Assembly (NCBI GenBank): GCA_035472475.1
Contig: DATIPA010000170.1
Coordinates: 1-46,752 of the forward strand
Direction: 5' to 3'
Length of the DNA: 46,752 nucleotides
DNA from: JAFAXD01 sp035472475
GTDB lineage: Bacteria > Pseudomonadota > Alphaproteobacteria > Rhizobiales > Xanthobacteraceae
In this document: positions 1 to 9,415 of the stretch, in pieces
Position numbering within the stretch: the stretch's first letter is position 1
How the letters are laid out: each line of letters starts with the position of its first letter
Translations under genes and position numbers: made by a program
The notes under the pieces: generated by a model
What the model saw: only the letters and a program-made list of their open reading frames with translations
What the model was told of the DNA's origin: nothing
Databases searched by the model: none

Positions 1-112
1 AGCCGGTCGGCCCGAACGCGGACACGCGTTCGCCGTCGGTCTCGATCACCGCGACGTCGACGCCGTCGAGCGACGTTCCGCTCATCAACCCGATGGCTTG
101 CACCGCCGCCAT
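1..112 (-). CDS. anmK: anhydro-N-acetylmuramic acid kinase, N-terminus (partial)
   Basis: The reverse strand reads MAAVQAIGLMSGTSLDGVDV from an ATG at 112, and the frame stays open to the window edge (37 codons seen). GLMSGTSLDGVD is the N-terminal signature of AnmK, the sugar kinase that phosphorylates and opens 1,6-anhydro-MurNAc during peptidoglycan recycling in the cytoplasm. The gene is divergent from tyrS with 48 bp between the chosen starts, an arrangement common in Hyphomicrobiales. Only the start of the ATP-binding domain is visible, so intactness of the rest cannot be judged. Confidence 0.9.
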   Translation of the reverse strand, partial: MAAVQAIGLMSGTSLDGVDVAVIETDGERVSAFGPTG

Positions 113-160
113 GCTGTCCCTCGGTTGAATATGGCACCGGACCTGTTACACCAGCGCCCC

Positions 161-1414
161 ATGAGTAGCTACAAATCGGACTTCTTGCGCACATTAGCAG
201 AGCGCGGGTTCATACATCAGGTATCGGAACCCGATGCGCTCGACGCGCTCGCGAAGTCCTCGTGTATTACCGCCTATATCGGGTTTGATTGCACGGCGCC
301 ATCGTTGCATGTCGGATCGCTGCTGCCGATCATGATGCTGTACTGGATGCAGCAGACCGGGCACCGGCCGATCGCGCTGATGGGCGGCGGCACCACCCGC
401 GTCGGCGATCCATCCGGCAAGGACGAGGGCCGCCGCATCCTGACCGACGAGGCGATCAACCAGAACCTTGCCGGTATTCGGGCGATATTCTCGAAGTTCA
501 TGAAGTTCGGGGACGGCGCTACCGACGCCATCATGGCCAACAACGCCGATTGGCTAAACGGGCTCAACTACATCGATTTCCTGCGCGACGTCGGCCGGCA
601 TTTCTCGGTCAACCGCATGCTGGCGTTCGACTCGGTCAAGCTGCGGCTGGAGCGCCAGCACGAGCTGTCGTTCCTGGAATTTAACTACATGATCCTGCAG
701 GCCTACGACTTCGTCGAGCTCAACAAGCGCACCGGCTGCGTGCTGCAGATGGGCGGGTCGGACCAATGGGGCAACATCCTCAACGGCATCGAGCTCGGCC
801 GCCGCATGCACAACGTGCAGCTGTTCGCGCTGACCTCGCCGCTGATCACCACAACCTCGGGCGCCAAGATGGGCAAGACCGCAGCCGGCGCCGTCTGGCT
901 CAACTCCGACATGGTGAGCCCGTACGACTACTGGCAGTACTGGCGCAATACCGAGGACGGCGACGTTGAGCGTTTCCTCAAGCTGTTCACTGTGCTGCCG
1001 CTCCCCGAGATCGCACGGCTGGCGGCGCTGCGCGGCCAGGATGTCAACGAGGCCAAGAAAGTGCTCGCCACCGAGGCAACCGCGCTGGTGCATGGCCGCC
1101 CCGCAGCCGAGCAGGCGGCCGAAACCGCGCGCAGGACTTTCGAGGAAGGCGAGATCGCCGAGACACTGCCCTCGATCGAGGTTGCGCGCGCGGAGCTCGA
1201 GCACGGGATCGGCGTGCTCGCGGCCTTCGCCAAGGCCGGGCTGGTGAGCTCGAACAGCGAAGCCCGCCGTCAAATCAAGGCCGGCGGACTGCGCGTCAAC
1301 GATGCGGTCGTCGGCGATGAGAAAATGGTGCTCACCGCGCGCGACCTGACCCCCGAGGGCGTGACCAAGCTCTCGCTCGGCCGCAAACGCCACGTGCTGT
1401 TGAAGGCGGTCTGA
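161..1414 (+). CDS. tyrS: tyrosyl-tRNA synthetase
   Basis: Class I aminoacyl-tRNA synthetase that charges tRNA-Tyr in the cytoplasm. From the ATG at 161 the protein is 417 aa, the usual bacterial length. The HIGH-type motif is HVGS (residues 50-53), followed by MGGGTTRVGDPSGK. The tyrosine/anticodon region contains LQMGGSDQWGN (about 195-205), and the KMSKS-type loop is KMGKT (236-240). A C-terminal S4-like RNA-binding domain holds RRQIKAGGLRVN. In-frame starts at 98 and 131 would add residues not typical of the family, and 98 would overlap anmK. None of the starts has a good Shine-Dalgarno, so the start is chosen on family alignment. It converges with the next gene, 30 bp away. Confidence 0.96.
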   Translation: MSSYKSDFLRTLAERGFIHQVSEPDALDALAKSSCITAYIGFDCTAPSLHVGSLLPIMMLYWMQQTGHRPIALMGGGTTRVGDPSGKDEGRRILTDEAINQNLAGIRAIFSKFMKFGDGATDAIMANNADWLNGLNYIDFLRDVGRHFSVNRMLAFDSVKLRLERQHELSFLEFNYMILQAYDFVELNKRTGCVLQMGGSDQWGNILNGIELGRRMHNVQLFALTSPLITTTSGAKMGKTAAGAVWLNSDMVSPYDYWQYWRNTEDGDVERFLKLFTVLPLPEIARLAALRGQDVNEAKKVLATEATALVHGRPAAEQAAETARRTFEEGEIAETLPSIEVARAELEHGIGVLAAFAKAGLVSSNSEARRQIKAGGLRVNDAVVGDEKMVLTARDLTPEGVTKLSLGRKRHVLLKAV

Positions 1415-1444
1415 GCCGATCGCTGCGCGTGCTTGTATCGACCG

Positions 1445-2347
1445 TCATTGGGTCGTGCCGAGCATGCGCAGCACTTCCTGCAGCTGGGTATTCATCGGAA
1501 GATTGATGCGCTCGCCGGTCGGCGTGCGGCGGATGAACCATTTGTGGTAGATCTCGGCCAGGTCGCCGCTGTCGGCAAGCTGCCGGAAGGTGCTTTGCAC
1601 CAGCTCGTTGAGTTGCGGGTCGTCGCGCCGGAACATGATCCCATAGGGGTCATACGAGAGATAGTCGCCGACCACGATGAACTCGCGTTGCGCTGCGTGC
1701 CGCGAAATCAGGCCATAAAGCAGGACCTCGTCGCTTGCGAACGCGTCCGCCTTGCCGTCGACCACCATGCCGTAGGATTGCTCGTGATCCGGCGCGGTCA
1801 CGAGGTTGATTCCGAGCTTGCGCTTGTCGTTGATCGCTTCGACGGCCCGCTGGTTGGTCGTGCCGGCCGTCGCCACGATAATTTTGCCCTTGAGATCCGC
1901 GATCGACTTGACCCCGGAGGTGCGTTTGACCATCAGCTTGGTGCCGGTCACGAACATGGTCGGCGAGAACGCGACCAGCTTCTTGCGCTCGACGGTTTCG
2001 GTGGCGGAGCCGCAGACGAGGTCGACCTTCCCTGACAACAGCTCGGGTATCCGGGTTTCCGGCGTCACCATCACAAACGCCGTGCGCAGCTGCGGCACGT
2101 CGATCGCGCGCGCGATCGCCTCGACGATCGACTTGCACAGATCGAGCGAATAGCCGAGCGGCTGGTGGTCGGTATCTAGGTAGGAGAATGGAAACGACGC
2201 CTCGCGATAGCCAAGGGTGATGACCCCCGAATTGCGCGCCTTCGCGAGTGTGCCGCCCAGCCGTTCAACGGCGATATCCTGCGCGACCACGGCGTTGCCG
2301 ATCAGCAACGCCATGGCCGCGCTGGCGAACATTTTCATGATGCGCAT
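1445..2347 (-). CDS. amino-acid ABC-type periplasmic binding protein (glutamate/aspartate-like)
   Basis: A 300-aa periplasmic type II solute-binding protein. The N-terminus (MRIMKMFASAAMALLIGNAVVAQ) is a signal peptide. The mature part has the SBP_bac_3 pattern: GVITLGYREASFPFSYLD, GYSLDLC, then VDLVCGSATETVERKK, as in GltI-like glutamate/aspartate binders. The start at 2347 is preceded by GGAGAG and follows the symporter stop by 22 bp, so the two are probably co-transcribed. No ABC permease or ATPase is nearby, which is odd for this family. It may serve a distant permease, act as a sensor, or deliver substrate to the adjacent symporter; the last is speculation. A longer in-frame start at 2473 would run into the symporter gene and was rejected. 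Confidence 0.85.
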   Translation of the reverse strand: MRIMKMFASAAMALLIGNAVVAQDIAVERLGGTLAKARNSGVITLGYREASFPFSYLDTDHQPLGYSLDLCKSIVEAIARAIDVPQLRTAFVMVTPETRIPELLSGKVDLVCGSATETVERKKLVAFSPTMFVTGTKLMVKRTSGVKSIADLKGKIIVATAGTTNQRAVEAINDKRKLGINLVTAPDHEQSYGMVVDGKADAFASDEVLLYGLISRHAAQREFIVVGDYLSYDPYGIMFRRDDPQLNELVQSTFRQLADSGDLAEIYHKWFIRRTPTGERINLPMNTQLQEVLRMLGTTQ

Positions 2348-2369
2348 ATCGCTCTCCGCGCGGGACCGC

Positions 2370-3653
2370 TCACGCCACCGCCGGGCCATGCACGGGTGCC
2401 GGGTCTTCGAGCGGCTCGTGCACGGCCTTGGGGTCATATTCGCCCTCCCACTTGGCCACCACGGCGGTCGCAATCGAGTTGCCGATCACATTGGTCGCGC
2501 TACGCCCCATGTCGAGAAAATGATCGATGCCCAGGATCAGCAGCATCCCGGCTTCCGGAATGTTGAACGTCGACAGCGTGGCCGCGATCACCACCAGTGA
2601 GGCGCGCGGAATCCCAGCCATCCCCTTCGACGTCACCATCAGCAGAAACAGCATGCCGATCTGGGTAGCGAGCGACATCTCGATGCCATAGGCCTGCGCG
2701 ATGAAGATGGTCGCGAAGGTCGTATACATCATCGTGCCGTCCAGATTGAACGAATAGCCGAGCGGCAGCACGAAGCTGACGATGCGGTTCGGAATGCCGA
2801 AGCGCTCGAGCTGCTCGACGGTTTTTGGATAGGCGGCCTCCGAGCTCGCCGTCGAGAACGCCAGCAGGAAAGGCTCGCGGATGTATCGCATCAACTCGAT
2901 AACCCGCGGGCTGAAGAATACATAGCCTGCGGCGATCAGAACCACCCACAGGATAACCAGGCACAGATAGAACCCGCCGACAAACTTGCCGTAGGTGACG
3001 AAAATGCCCAGCCCCTGGGTAGTGACGACGCCGGCAACCGCTGCAAAAACCGCCAGCGGCGCCATCAGCATCACGTAGTTGGTGATCTTGAGCATCACGT
3101 GCGCGACCTCGTCCGCGACCGTGATAAGCTGCCGGCCCTTCTCGCCGAGCGCCGTCACCGCGACGCCGGTGAAGATCGAGAACACCACGATTTGCAGGAT
3201 TTCGTTGTTGGCCATTGCTTCGACGATCGAGCGCGGCACCATGTGAACGACGAATTCCTTGAGCGTAAGCGAGGACACCTTCAGGTTGGTGGAAGTGCTG
3301 GCGTCCGGCAGCGGCAAGTTCAGGTTGTCGCCAGGGCGCAGGATGTTGACCATGACGAGGCCGAGCGTGAGCGACACCAGCGAGGCGCAAATGAACCAGC
3401 CCATCGCCTTGAGCCCGATGCGCCCGATCGATTCGGTGTCGCCCATGTGAGCGATGCCGACGACAAGCATCGAGAACACCAGCGGCGCGATGATCATCTT
3501 GATCAGCCGCAGGAACAGATCGGTGATGATGGAGAAGTAGCCCCCGACCAGGGCCGCCGCCTTCGGATCTGGAATCGCCGTGTACAGGATGTATCCGACG
3601 ACGGCGCCCAGGATCATTCCGCCGACAATCCAGTACGTGAACCGCTTGGACAT
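2370..3653 (-). CDS. dicarboxylate/amino acid:cation symporter (DAACS family)
   Basis: A 427-aa inner-membrane secondary transporter of the GltP/DctA family. Visible landmarks are the serine-rich hairpin (AFSTASSEAAYPKT), the NLDGT motif near residue 300, the second hairpin (MAGIPRASLVVI) and the substrate-binding helix DMGRSATNVIGN near residue 383. The DMGR arrangement resembles glutamate/aspartate members more than DctA, which usually has SEARALTN here, so an acidic amino acid is the likelier substrate (inference). The ATG at 3653 is preceded by GAGGG. It is first in an apparent two-gene unit with the periplasmic binding protein downstream. Confidence 0.92.
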   Translation of the reverse strand: MSKRFTYWIVGGMILGAVVGYILYTAIPDPKAAALVGGYFSIITDLFLRLIKMIIAPLVFSMLVVGIAHMGDTESIGRIGLKAMGWFICASLVSLTLGLVMVNILRPGDNLNLPLPDASTSTNLKVSSLTLKEFVVHMVPRSIVEAMANNEILQIVVFSIFTGVAVTALGEKGRQLITVADEVAHVMLKITNYVMLMAPLAVFAAVAGVVTTQGLGIFVTYGKFVGGFYLCLVILWVVLIAAGYVFFSPRVIELMRYIREPFLLAFSTASSEAAYPKTVEQLERFGIPNRIVSFVLPLGYSFNLDGTMMYTTFATIFIAQAYGIEMSLATQIGMLFLLMVTSKGMAGIPRASLVVIAATLSTFNIPEAGMLLILGIDHFLDMGRSATNVIGNSIATAVVAKWEGEYDPKAVHEPLEDPAPVHGPAVA

Positions 3654-3716
3654 GGACCAGCCCTCGCTGCCTCACCCGACCCGCGAGAGCAGCGTAAATC
3701 CAAGCACCGCCGCGCC

Positions 3717-3736
3717 AAAGGGACTTTTTCGGTCCC
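3717..3736 (-). terminator. weak candidate terminator after the AsmA-like gene
   Basis: On the reverse strand GGGAC, a 7-nt A-rich loop and GTCCC form a 5-bp stem followed by TTT. It lies 55 bp beyond the stop of the AsmA-like gene and upstream of the symporter start. The stem is short and the T tract minimal, so this is tentative. Confidence 0.3.
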
Positions 3737-3790
3737 GGGCGCGGCGCATACAGGCGGCGTCGCTTTGTTTCTGCGGTGGGGTCCGGTGGG

Positions 3791-6700
3791 CTATCGGTCC
3801 GGCAGCGGGACCCGATCGGCGCTCCAGTCCTGGAATTCAAACGGCTTGCGGAAGATACCCGGCGCGACCACCGATACCGGATTGATCTGCAGCACCGAGC
3901 GTCCGGGCGCGCCGATCACCTGATAGGTGATGCCGACCAGGCCTTCTTTCGGGCCGCCCAGGAATAACCCGAACAGCGGAATTTGTCCGAACGCATTATT
4001 AAGACCGTAGAGCGGAATGAACGTGCCGCGCAGCCGCACGTCATTGCCCGCATAATCGATGGTGCCGTCGATGGTCGCACCGACGATCGGCCCCTGCACC
4101 ACCCCATCGCGCAACGCGAGCCTGCCGGGACTGCGCGTGAACTCGACCCGCAGGCGCGTGAACTGCACCCCATTGGGCACACCGCCGGGCGCGCCGCTCA
4201 CCACCTTGTCGAGCCCGGACTCGCCGCGCACGACGAAGTCGCGGATGTTGAGCAATCCGTCCTGCGGACTTTGATCGCCGGTCGGCGCATCCATTGCCAT
4301 CCACAGCTGGCCGCCGAACATCTTCGGATAGGTGTCGGTGAACCGGAACAAGGAGCCCGCGTCGTTGGTCTCGAGGTAGACCACCTGGCGGGAACCGGTG
4401 TCGCGGCCGCGCAGATCGCCGGTCAGCGGCGTATCAACGCCGAGCTTGCCGTTGAGCTTGAACGCGCGGATTTGTCCGCCGCGGCGCGACACGCGCACGT
4501 CCAACGCGCGGATTGCTTCGCCGTTGAAGCCCGCGACCGCGCCGAGCTTGGCGTCGAGATCGAAGTCGGGACTCTGGTTGTGTGATTTCTGCTCGCGCGA
4601 GGATGAGCCGAGCTGCGATTTGACGAAGCCGCGGCCGTCGTAGACTTCTCCGCGCATCGTGACCTTGAGCTGGCCGTCGCTGGCGCGGTCGGCCTTGACG
4701 TTGACCTTGTCGCCGTCGGAAAGCGCAAATGTCGGCAGATTGGCGGATAGGACTTCGCCCTTGTCGTCGAACTCGATGGTGCCCTTTACCAGGGTTCCGG
4801 ACCCCTCGATCACCAGATCCTCGCAGCGGAACGACTTGCCGCGCGCGATCTCGGTGAACGAGGCGCGGGTCGGGCGACCCGGAGCCTTGAGCCAACCAGG
4901 AATAAGACCGTCGATCTTGGCCTGCGTCAGATCGGCTTCCACAGTGAAGCGGCTTTCCTGATCCGGCGTCATTCCCATTCGACCTGCAAGCTTGATGGGG
5001 ACCGGACCGGAGACGCTGTTGCCCAGATCGAAGCCGAGCTTGGTGCGCGCGGCGTCATCGAAATTGGCTTGCAGGCGGAACTGCGCGTCGGGCTCGCTGG
5101 TCAGCTTGCGATAGTCGATCGCCGATAGCATCCCGCCGATCCGCACGTCGCCCTTGACCTGGTAGCCCTGATTGTTGGCGGCGACGCGCAGCGTTTGTGC
5201 CTCGATACGCTGCGACATGACAAAACGATCAATCGCGAAGTTGGTCACGTCGGCATTGATGCTGTAGTTGACTGGGCCTTTCGGGTCGTCGGGGTCGATG
5301 ATGAACGCCAGCGCGACCTGCGCCGTCATGTTGCCGTGCGTCGCCGCCGGATCGAGTGGCGTGCCAGCGGCTTCGCGCAGACGTTCGTTCATGAGCAACT
5401 CGGCTGCGGCCGGCGCCGGACCTTCGACGCGCATGCGAGCGCGCGCCGGTGGCTTCTTGGCGTAACCGTCGGGAATCTCGAGCACGCCATTGGTGACGAC
5501 CAGCCGGCGTCCGGGCGAGACGTCGACCACGCCGCGTGCCATCGTCATCGTGGTTGAACGCCCGACGATCCGCGTGACCACCTCGGCCTCGGTGATCGGC
5601 GGTAGTTCGTCGACCGGGTGCACGCTGACGCCGCTCGCGACCACGGTAATCACCATGCCGTCGTCGGCGACCGGCGGTCCGCCCGGCTGCAATGATTTCA
5701 ACGGCGCGTTGGTCATGACCTCGATGTGTTCGACCGTTCCGGCATCGAAGTGCTCCAGCGCCCACGCGCGCACACCCGGATTGGCCGGCACCGGCCAGAG
5801 CTGCTTGAAGTTTGCGAACGAGACCTTAGGGGTCGCCGTCATGTTCATCGCGAGGCGCGGATCGGAGGAGAAATCGAGACTGCCGGTGGCGGTGAGCGCG
5901 AGCCCGCCACCCCCGATTTCGCCCTGGTCGAGGTCGATCCGCTGCTTGGCCGGATCAAACCGTCCGCGCACAACAATCCGATCGAGCAGCAGCGGATCGC
6001 CGCCCGGAGGAATCGGCGCAAATACGATGCTGCCGCGCGAGAGACCGAACGTCCACACCCCGCCGGGAGCGCCCGGCGCCTGCGCATTGGCGACGAGATC
6101 GAAGCGATTGTCCCCGGACACGACCTTCAGCGGGACGACCAGCGTTCCGCGCGCCTTGTCCCAGTCCAGCTTGATCTCGGCATGATCGATGGTCATGCGG
6201 CTGTACTTGTTGCCGGGCTCGGTGAGGATCACGCCGTGATCGAAGGCGAGATGCCCTTCGGCGCTGCGCGGCACGCCATCCGGCGATATCTCAACGTGCA
6301 TCTTGCCCGAAAACGGCGTCTCGGCCTCGAGCTGACCGTCGGCCACGCGCAAGGCCAGCAACAAATCGCGCAGCGCGATCCTGTGCGCGTCGATGTTCAG
6401 GACGCGCGCGCCATCGGGATTCGCCTTGACCGACGCGAGCAGCTGCCATTGGTGATCGGGACGATCGGACCCGATGCTGAACACAACCTCGCCCGCCTTC
6501 GAACGCGTGACGCTGACGTTGATGTTGTCGAACACCGAGCGTTGCCCGTTGCGCTCGTCCTCGATAACGATACGGCCATCTTTCAGGCCGATCTCGTTGA
6601 GGTCGTAGCCGTCGAGGCCGAGCGCGCGCATGCTGTCGATCCAAGCGAGTAGCGCGTTGAAATTGCGCGGTCCGTCACTCAGGAACGATTTCGATGGCGC

Positions 6701-7357
6701 GTCGGCGGAAACCGCGACCGCCGGCGCCGGTGCAGGGGCGGCAGCGCTCGGCGCGGGCGCACTCGGCGGCAGCGCTTCACTGTGCGGGAGCAACGTAAAC
6801 TGCCCGTCTGCTCCGATCCGAACCGACAGGGCGGTATCGACCAGCTTGAGGCTCGCCGCGCGCGGACGTCCGGTGAAAAGACTTGATCCCGAGATCCCGA
6901 CCTCAGCGCGCGGGGCGCTGGCGACGACCGAGCCGTCGGGATCGCGCACCACGATATCGACAATGCGCACGGCCGTCCGCCCGGCCTGGTCGCGCTCGAG
7001 GATCGTGCCGCCTACATCGACCCTGTGACGCGTGCCGAAATTCTCCTTGATGGCGGCAGAGATCCAGGGCGTTGCGATATCGAGCGGGACCGGCCCATAG
7101 GAGAGCCGCCACCACAGCAGCGCGAGCGCGACGGGAATGAGTGCAACCACGACCGCGCACGCAACGCCGATGCGCCAAACGACCCGCGATCGCACCGGGA
7201 CGCGGCCGATTGAACGCAGCAACCGGCGGGCGCGCAACCCCAACCGGCCCCGGGCCTCGCAGGCAGCGCTGACCGCAGGTTTGGTCCGGTGCTGATCGAG
7301 GCTCGCCTGCAGATTACGCAAGCCGGCGAGCTTCGGACCAAGGTTGTTGTCCGCCAT
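3791..7357 (-). CDS. large AsmA/YhdP-like protein (DUF3971 type)
   Basis: A 1188-aa protein with one N-terminal transmembrane segment (about 62-83) after a basic cytoplasmic tail, then a very long periplasmic part of beta-strand character. There is an Ala/Pro linker near 195-225 (SAPAPSAAAPAPAPAVAV). The C-terminal part (LRVEFTRSPGRLALRDGVVQGPIVGATIDG, then IPLYGLNN..IPLFGLFLGG) matches the AsmA-like C-terminal domain of YhdP proteins. This superfamily is implicated in glycerophospholipid movement between inner and outer membrane. The ATG at 7357 has only a weak Shine-Dalgarno. It is divergent from bcp across 172 bp. The function is assigned by family only. Confidence 0.82.
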   Translation of the reverse strand: MADNNLGPKLAGLRNLQASLDQHRTKPAVSAACEARGRLGLRARRLLRSIGRVPVRSRVVWRIGVACAVVVALIPVALALLWWRLSYGPVPLDIATPWISAAIKENFGTRHRVDVGGTILERDQAGRTAVRIVDIVVRDPDGSVVASAPRAEVGISGSSLFTGRPRAASLKLVDTALSVRIGADGQFTLLPHSEALPPSAPAPSAAAPAPAPAVAVSADAPSKSFLSDGPRNFNALLAWIDSMRALGLDGYDLNEIGLKDGRIVIEDERNGQRSVFDNINVSVTRSKAGEVVFSIGSDRPDHQWQLLASVKANPDGARVLNIDAHRIALRDLLLALRVADGQLEAETPFSGKMHVEISPDGVPRSAEGHLAFDHGVILTEPGNKYSRMTIDHAEIKLDWDKARGTLVVPLKVVSGDNRFDLVANAQAPGAPGGVWTFGLSRGSIVFAPIPPGGDPLLLDRIVVRGRFDPAKQRIDLDQGEIGGGGLALTATGSLDFSSDPRLAMNMTATPKVSFANFKQLWPVPANPGVRAWALEHFDAGTVEHIEVMTNAPLKSLQPGGPPVADDGMVITVVASGVSVHPVDELPPITEAEVVTRIVGRSTTMTMARGVVDVSPGRRLVVTNGVLEIPDGYAKKPPARARMRVEGPAPAAAELLMNERLREAAGTPLDPAATHGNMTAQVALAFIIDPDDPKGPVNYSINADVTNFAIDRFVMSQRIEAQTLRVAANNQGYQVKGDVRIGGMLSAIDYRKLTSEPDAQFRLQANFDDAARTKLGFDLGNSVSGPVPIKLAGRMGMTPDQESRFTVEADLTQAKIDGLIPGWLKAPGRPTRASFTEIARGKSFRCEDLVIEGSGTLVKGTIEFDDKGEVLSANLPTFALSDGDKVNVKADRASDGQLKVTMRGEVYDGRGFVKSQLGSSSREQKSHNQSPDFDLDAKLGAVAGFNGEAIRALDVRVSRRGGQIRAFKLNGKLGVDTPLTGDLRGRDTGSRQVVYLETNDAGSLFRFTDTYPKMFGGQLWMAMDAPTGDQSPQDGLLNIRDFVVRGESGLDKVVSGAPGGVPNGVQFTRLRVEFTRSPGRLALRDGVVQGPIVGATIDGTIDYAGNDVRLRGTFIPLYGLNNAFGQIPLFGLFLGGPKEGLVGITYQVIGAPGRSVLQINPVSVVAPGIFRKPFEFQDWSADRVPLPDR

Positions 7358-7529
7358 TCCGGTTGGGCGTCCCCTCTACGCCAGTCGGTCGAAGATCTTA
7401 GGTTTTCGAGTGATTCGCCTTGCCGGATCGAAAACGACGCGAAACCATACGACCCACGACACTCCGCCCCGCAGATGCTGACGTAAGTGGTCAGAATGAG
7501 CTTGGGAAAGAGACGAAAGGAAGGCACAA

Positions 7530-8006
7530 ATGGCCGCAAAACTGGCCGAAGGAGCCAAAGCCCCGGCTTTCAAGCTTCCGACCGGCGACGGCGGCACGGT
7601 GACGCTCGCTGACTTTAAAGGCAAGAACCTCGTCCTTTTCTTCTATCCCAAGGCCGATACCCCCGGCTGCACCCGGGAAGCGATCGCATTTTCGGCACTT
7701 AGGCCCGCCTTCACCAAGGCCAATACCGCCCTGGTCGGCGTATCCGCTGATCCGGTGAGGGCCCAGAGTGCCTTCAAAAAGAAGCACGGTCTCAAGACCG
7801 ATTTGGCCTCCGACGAGACCCACGCAATGCTGGAAGCCTACGGGGTATGGGGTGAAAAATCCATGTACGGCCGGACCTTTCAAGGGATCACGCGCACGAC
7901 CGTTCTCATCGCACCGAACGGGCGTATCGCCCGCATTTGGCCGAAGGTGAAGGTCGACGGGCACGCCGAAGAGGTGCTCGCGGCCGCGCGCGAGCTCAAA
8001 GAATGA
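7530..8006 (+). CDS. bcp: peroxiredoxin, Bcp/PrxQ type, single cysteine
   Basis: A 158-aa thiol peroxidase of the Bcp family (E. coli Bcp is 156 aa) that reduces peroxides in the cytoplasm. The peroxidatic site is FYPKADTPGCTREA with Cys47. The +5 position, where the resolving cysteine of two-Cys members sits, is Ile52, and there is no other cysteine in the protein. It should therefore act as a 1-Cys enzyme needing an external thiol. A strong AAGGAAGG precedes the ATG. The divergent neighbour is the AsmA-like gene, and a peptidase gene follows on the same strand. Confidence 0.93.
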   Translation: MAAKLAEGAKAPAFKLPTGDGGTVTLADFKGKNLVLFFYPKADTPGCTREAIAFSALRPAFTKANTALVGVSADPVRAQSAFKKKHGLKTDLASDETHAMLEAYGVWGEKSMYGRTFQGITRTTVLIAPNGRIARIWPKVKVDGHAEEVLAAARELKE

Positions 8007-8028
8007 GACGCGTGTTTGGAGATAATTA

Positions 8029-8052
8029 ACGCCGGTTTGGTCCAATCGGCGT
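8029..8052 (+). terminator. hairpin between bcp and the M23 gene
   Basis: ACGCCG and CGGCGT (8029-8034 and 8047-8052) can pair around a 12-nt loop that itself contains TGG/CCA. No T tract follows, so it may be a processing or attenuation hairpin rather than an intrinsic terminator. Confidence 0.25.
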
Positions 8053-8095
8053 CTTGGGGATTGGGGGGCGGGACACGACCGCCGCGGAAGCGTTT

Positions 8096-9415
8096 ATGTA
8101 CCGGTCGGAGTCCCACGTCGCGAACGCGTATGCTGTCCGTGCGGCCGACGGCTATGCGGAAGACCGTCATCCTCAGCACTATGCTCATCACTACACCCGG
8201 TCACAGCCCGATGCCGTGAACCACGCGCGCAGCCGGGCTGCGCCTAATCAAAGCCGCCAGCGCGATGTGCCAAAGCGCCGCAGCACCGTATTTCAAGGCC
8301 GCAACGTGCGCATCGGGCGCGTGGCGTTCTGGATCGCCGTCGGCACACTGACGGTCCTCGCCGGCTGGACCACCGTGAGCGCGACTTACTTTGCATTCCA
8401 CGACGACGTGCTGAAACGACTGGTTAAGCACCAGGCTGAGGTAAGATCTTCCTACGAGGATCAGATTGCCGAGATGCGGGCACGCATCGACCGTTCAGCA
8501 AGCCGTCAGATGCTTGATCAGGAACAGCTCGCCCAGAAACTCGAGCAGCTGGTGCGCCGTCAGTCGGTCCTCGAGGGGCGCGCCAACACGCTCGGCACGT
8601 TGACGGATCCCGGCGGCGGCAAATCGCGCAACGCGAATGGAGCAGCAAATCCCGATCGTGGCGCGAGCCTCGAACCGCGCGGCCTATCGGCGATCTTCGC
8701 CCGGCTGATGGGGCGCAAGCCCGATCCGGAGGCGACGTTGGCGCGGCTCTATGAGTCACTCGATCGCGTGGAAACGAGACAGACTGCGATGCTGGCGGCG
8801 CTGGAGGAGAATTTCGAAGGCAAGGCACGGCGCATGCGCAGCGCGCTCGGCGATATCGGCATGCGGGTCGGAAAACAGGACGCCACCGGCGGCCCGTTTG
8901 TTCCGGTGCGGCCTGCGACCGAAGCGAGCTTCGAGCGCCAGATCGCGCGCATCCACCAGGCGCGCGCGCATGTCGAGCACCTGACGCGGACACTCGCGAT
9001 GGTGCCGGTGCGCAAGCCGGTGGAGGGTGAACTCGACGAGTCGTCAGTCTTCGGGGTGCGCACCGATCCCTTCCTCGGACGCCCGGCCATGCACACTGGC
9101 ATTGATTTTCGCGGCGACAGCGGAGATCCGGTCCACGCAACCGCCGCCGGCACGGTCGTCGAAGCTGGCTGGAGCGGCGGCTATGGTCGGATGGTCGAAA
9201 TCGACCACGGCAACGGCTTTTCCAGCCGCTACGGGCATCTCTCCAAGATCGACGTCAAAGTCGGGCAGAGCATCAAGATCGGCCAGGTCATCGGCGAGAT
9301 CGGATCGACCGGCCGCTCAACAGGTCCGCATCTGCATTACGAGACCCGCATCGACGGCGAGGCGGTCAATCCGCAAAAATTCCTGCGCGCCGGCGAGAAG
9401 CTTGGAGTGCTTTGA
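8096..9415 (+). CDS. membrane-anchored M23 peptidase (active LytM domain)
   Basis: Predicted 439-aa inner-membrane protein: a basic, His-rich N-terminal tail (about 1-70), one transmembrane segment (about 74-98), a Gln/Glu/Arg-rich probable coiled coil (about 103-170), then a C-terminal M23 domain. All zinc-site elements are present: HTGID (H333, D337), YGHLS and HLHYE. It should thus be an active peptidoglycan endopeptidase facing the periplasm. The start at ATG 8096 has GGAAG upstream; an in-frame TTG at 8054 is less likely. Its TGA stop is immediately followed by the stop of the opposing Bug gene, leaving no intergenic base. It probably follows bcp transcription. Confidence 0.88.
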   Translation: MYRSESHVANAYAVRAADGYAEDRHPQHYAHHYTRSQPDAVNHARSRAAPNQSRQRDVPKRRSTVFQGRNVRIGRVAFWIAVGTLTVLAGWTTVSATYFAFHDDVLKRLVKHQAEVRSSYEDQIAEMRARIDRSASRQMLDQEQLAQKLEQLVRRQSVLEGRANTLGTLTDPGGGKSRNANGAANPDRGASLEPRGLSAIFARLMGRKPDPEATLARLYESLDRVETRQTAMLAALEENFEGKARRMRSALGDIGMRVGKQDATGGPFVPVRPATEASFERQIARIHQARAHVEHLTRTLAMVPVRKPVEGELDESSVFGVRTDPFLGRPAMHTGIDFRGDSGDPVHATAAGTVVEAGWSGGYGRMVEIDHGNGFSSRYGHLSKIDVKVGQSIKIGQVIGEIGSTGRSTGPHLHYETRIDGEAVNPQKFLRAGEKLGVL

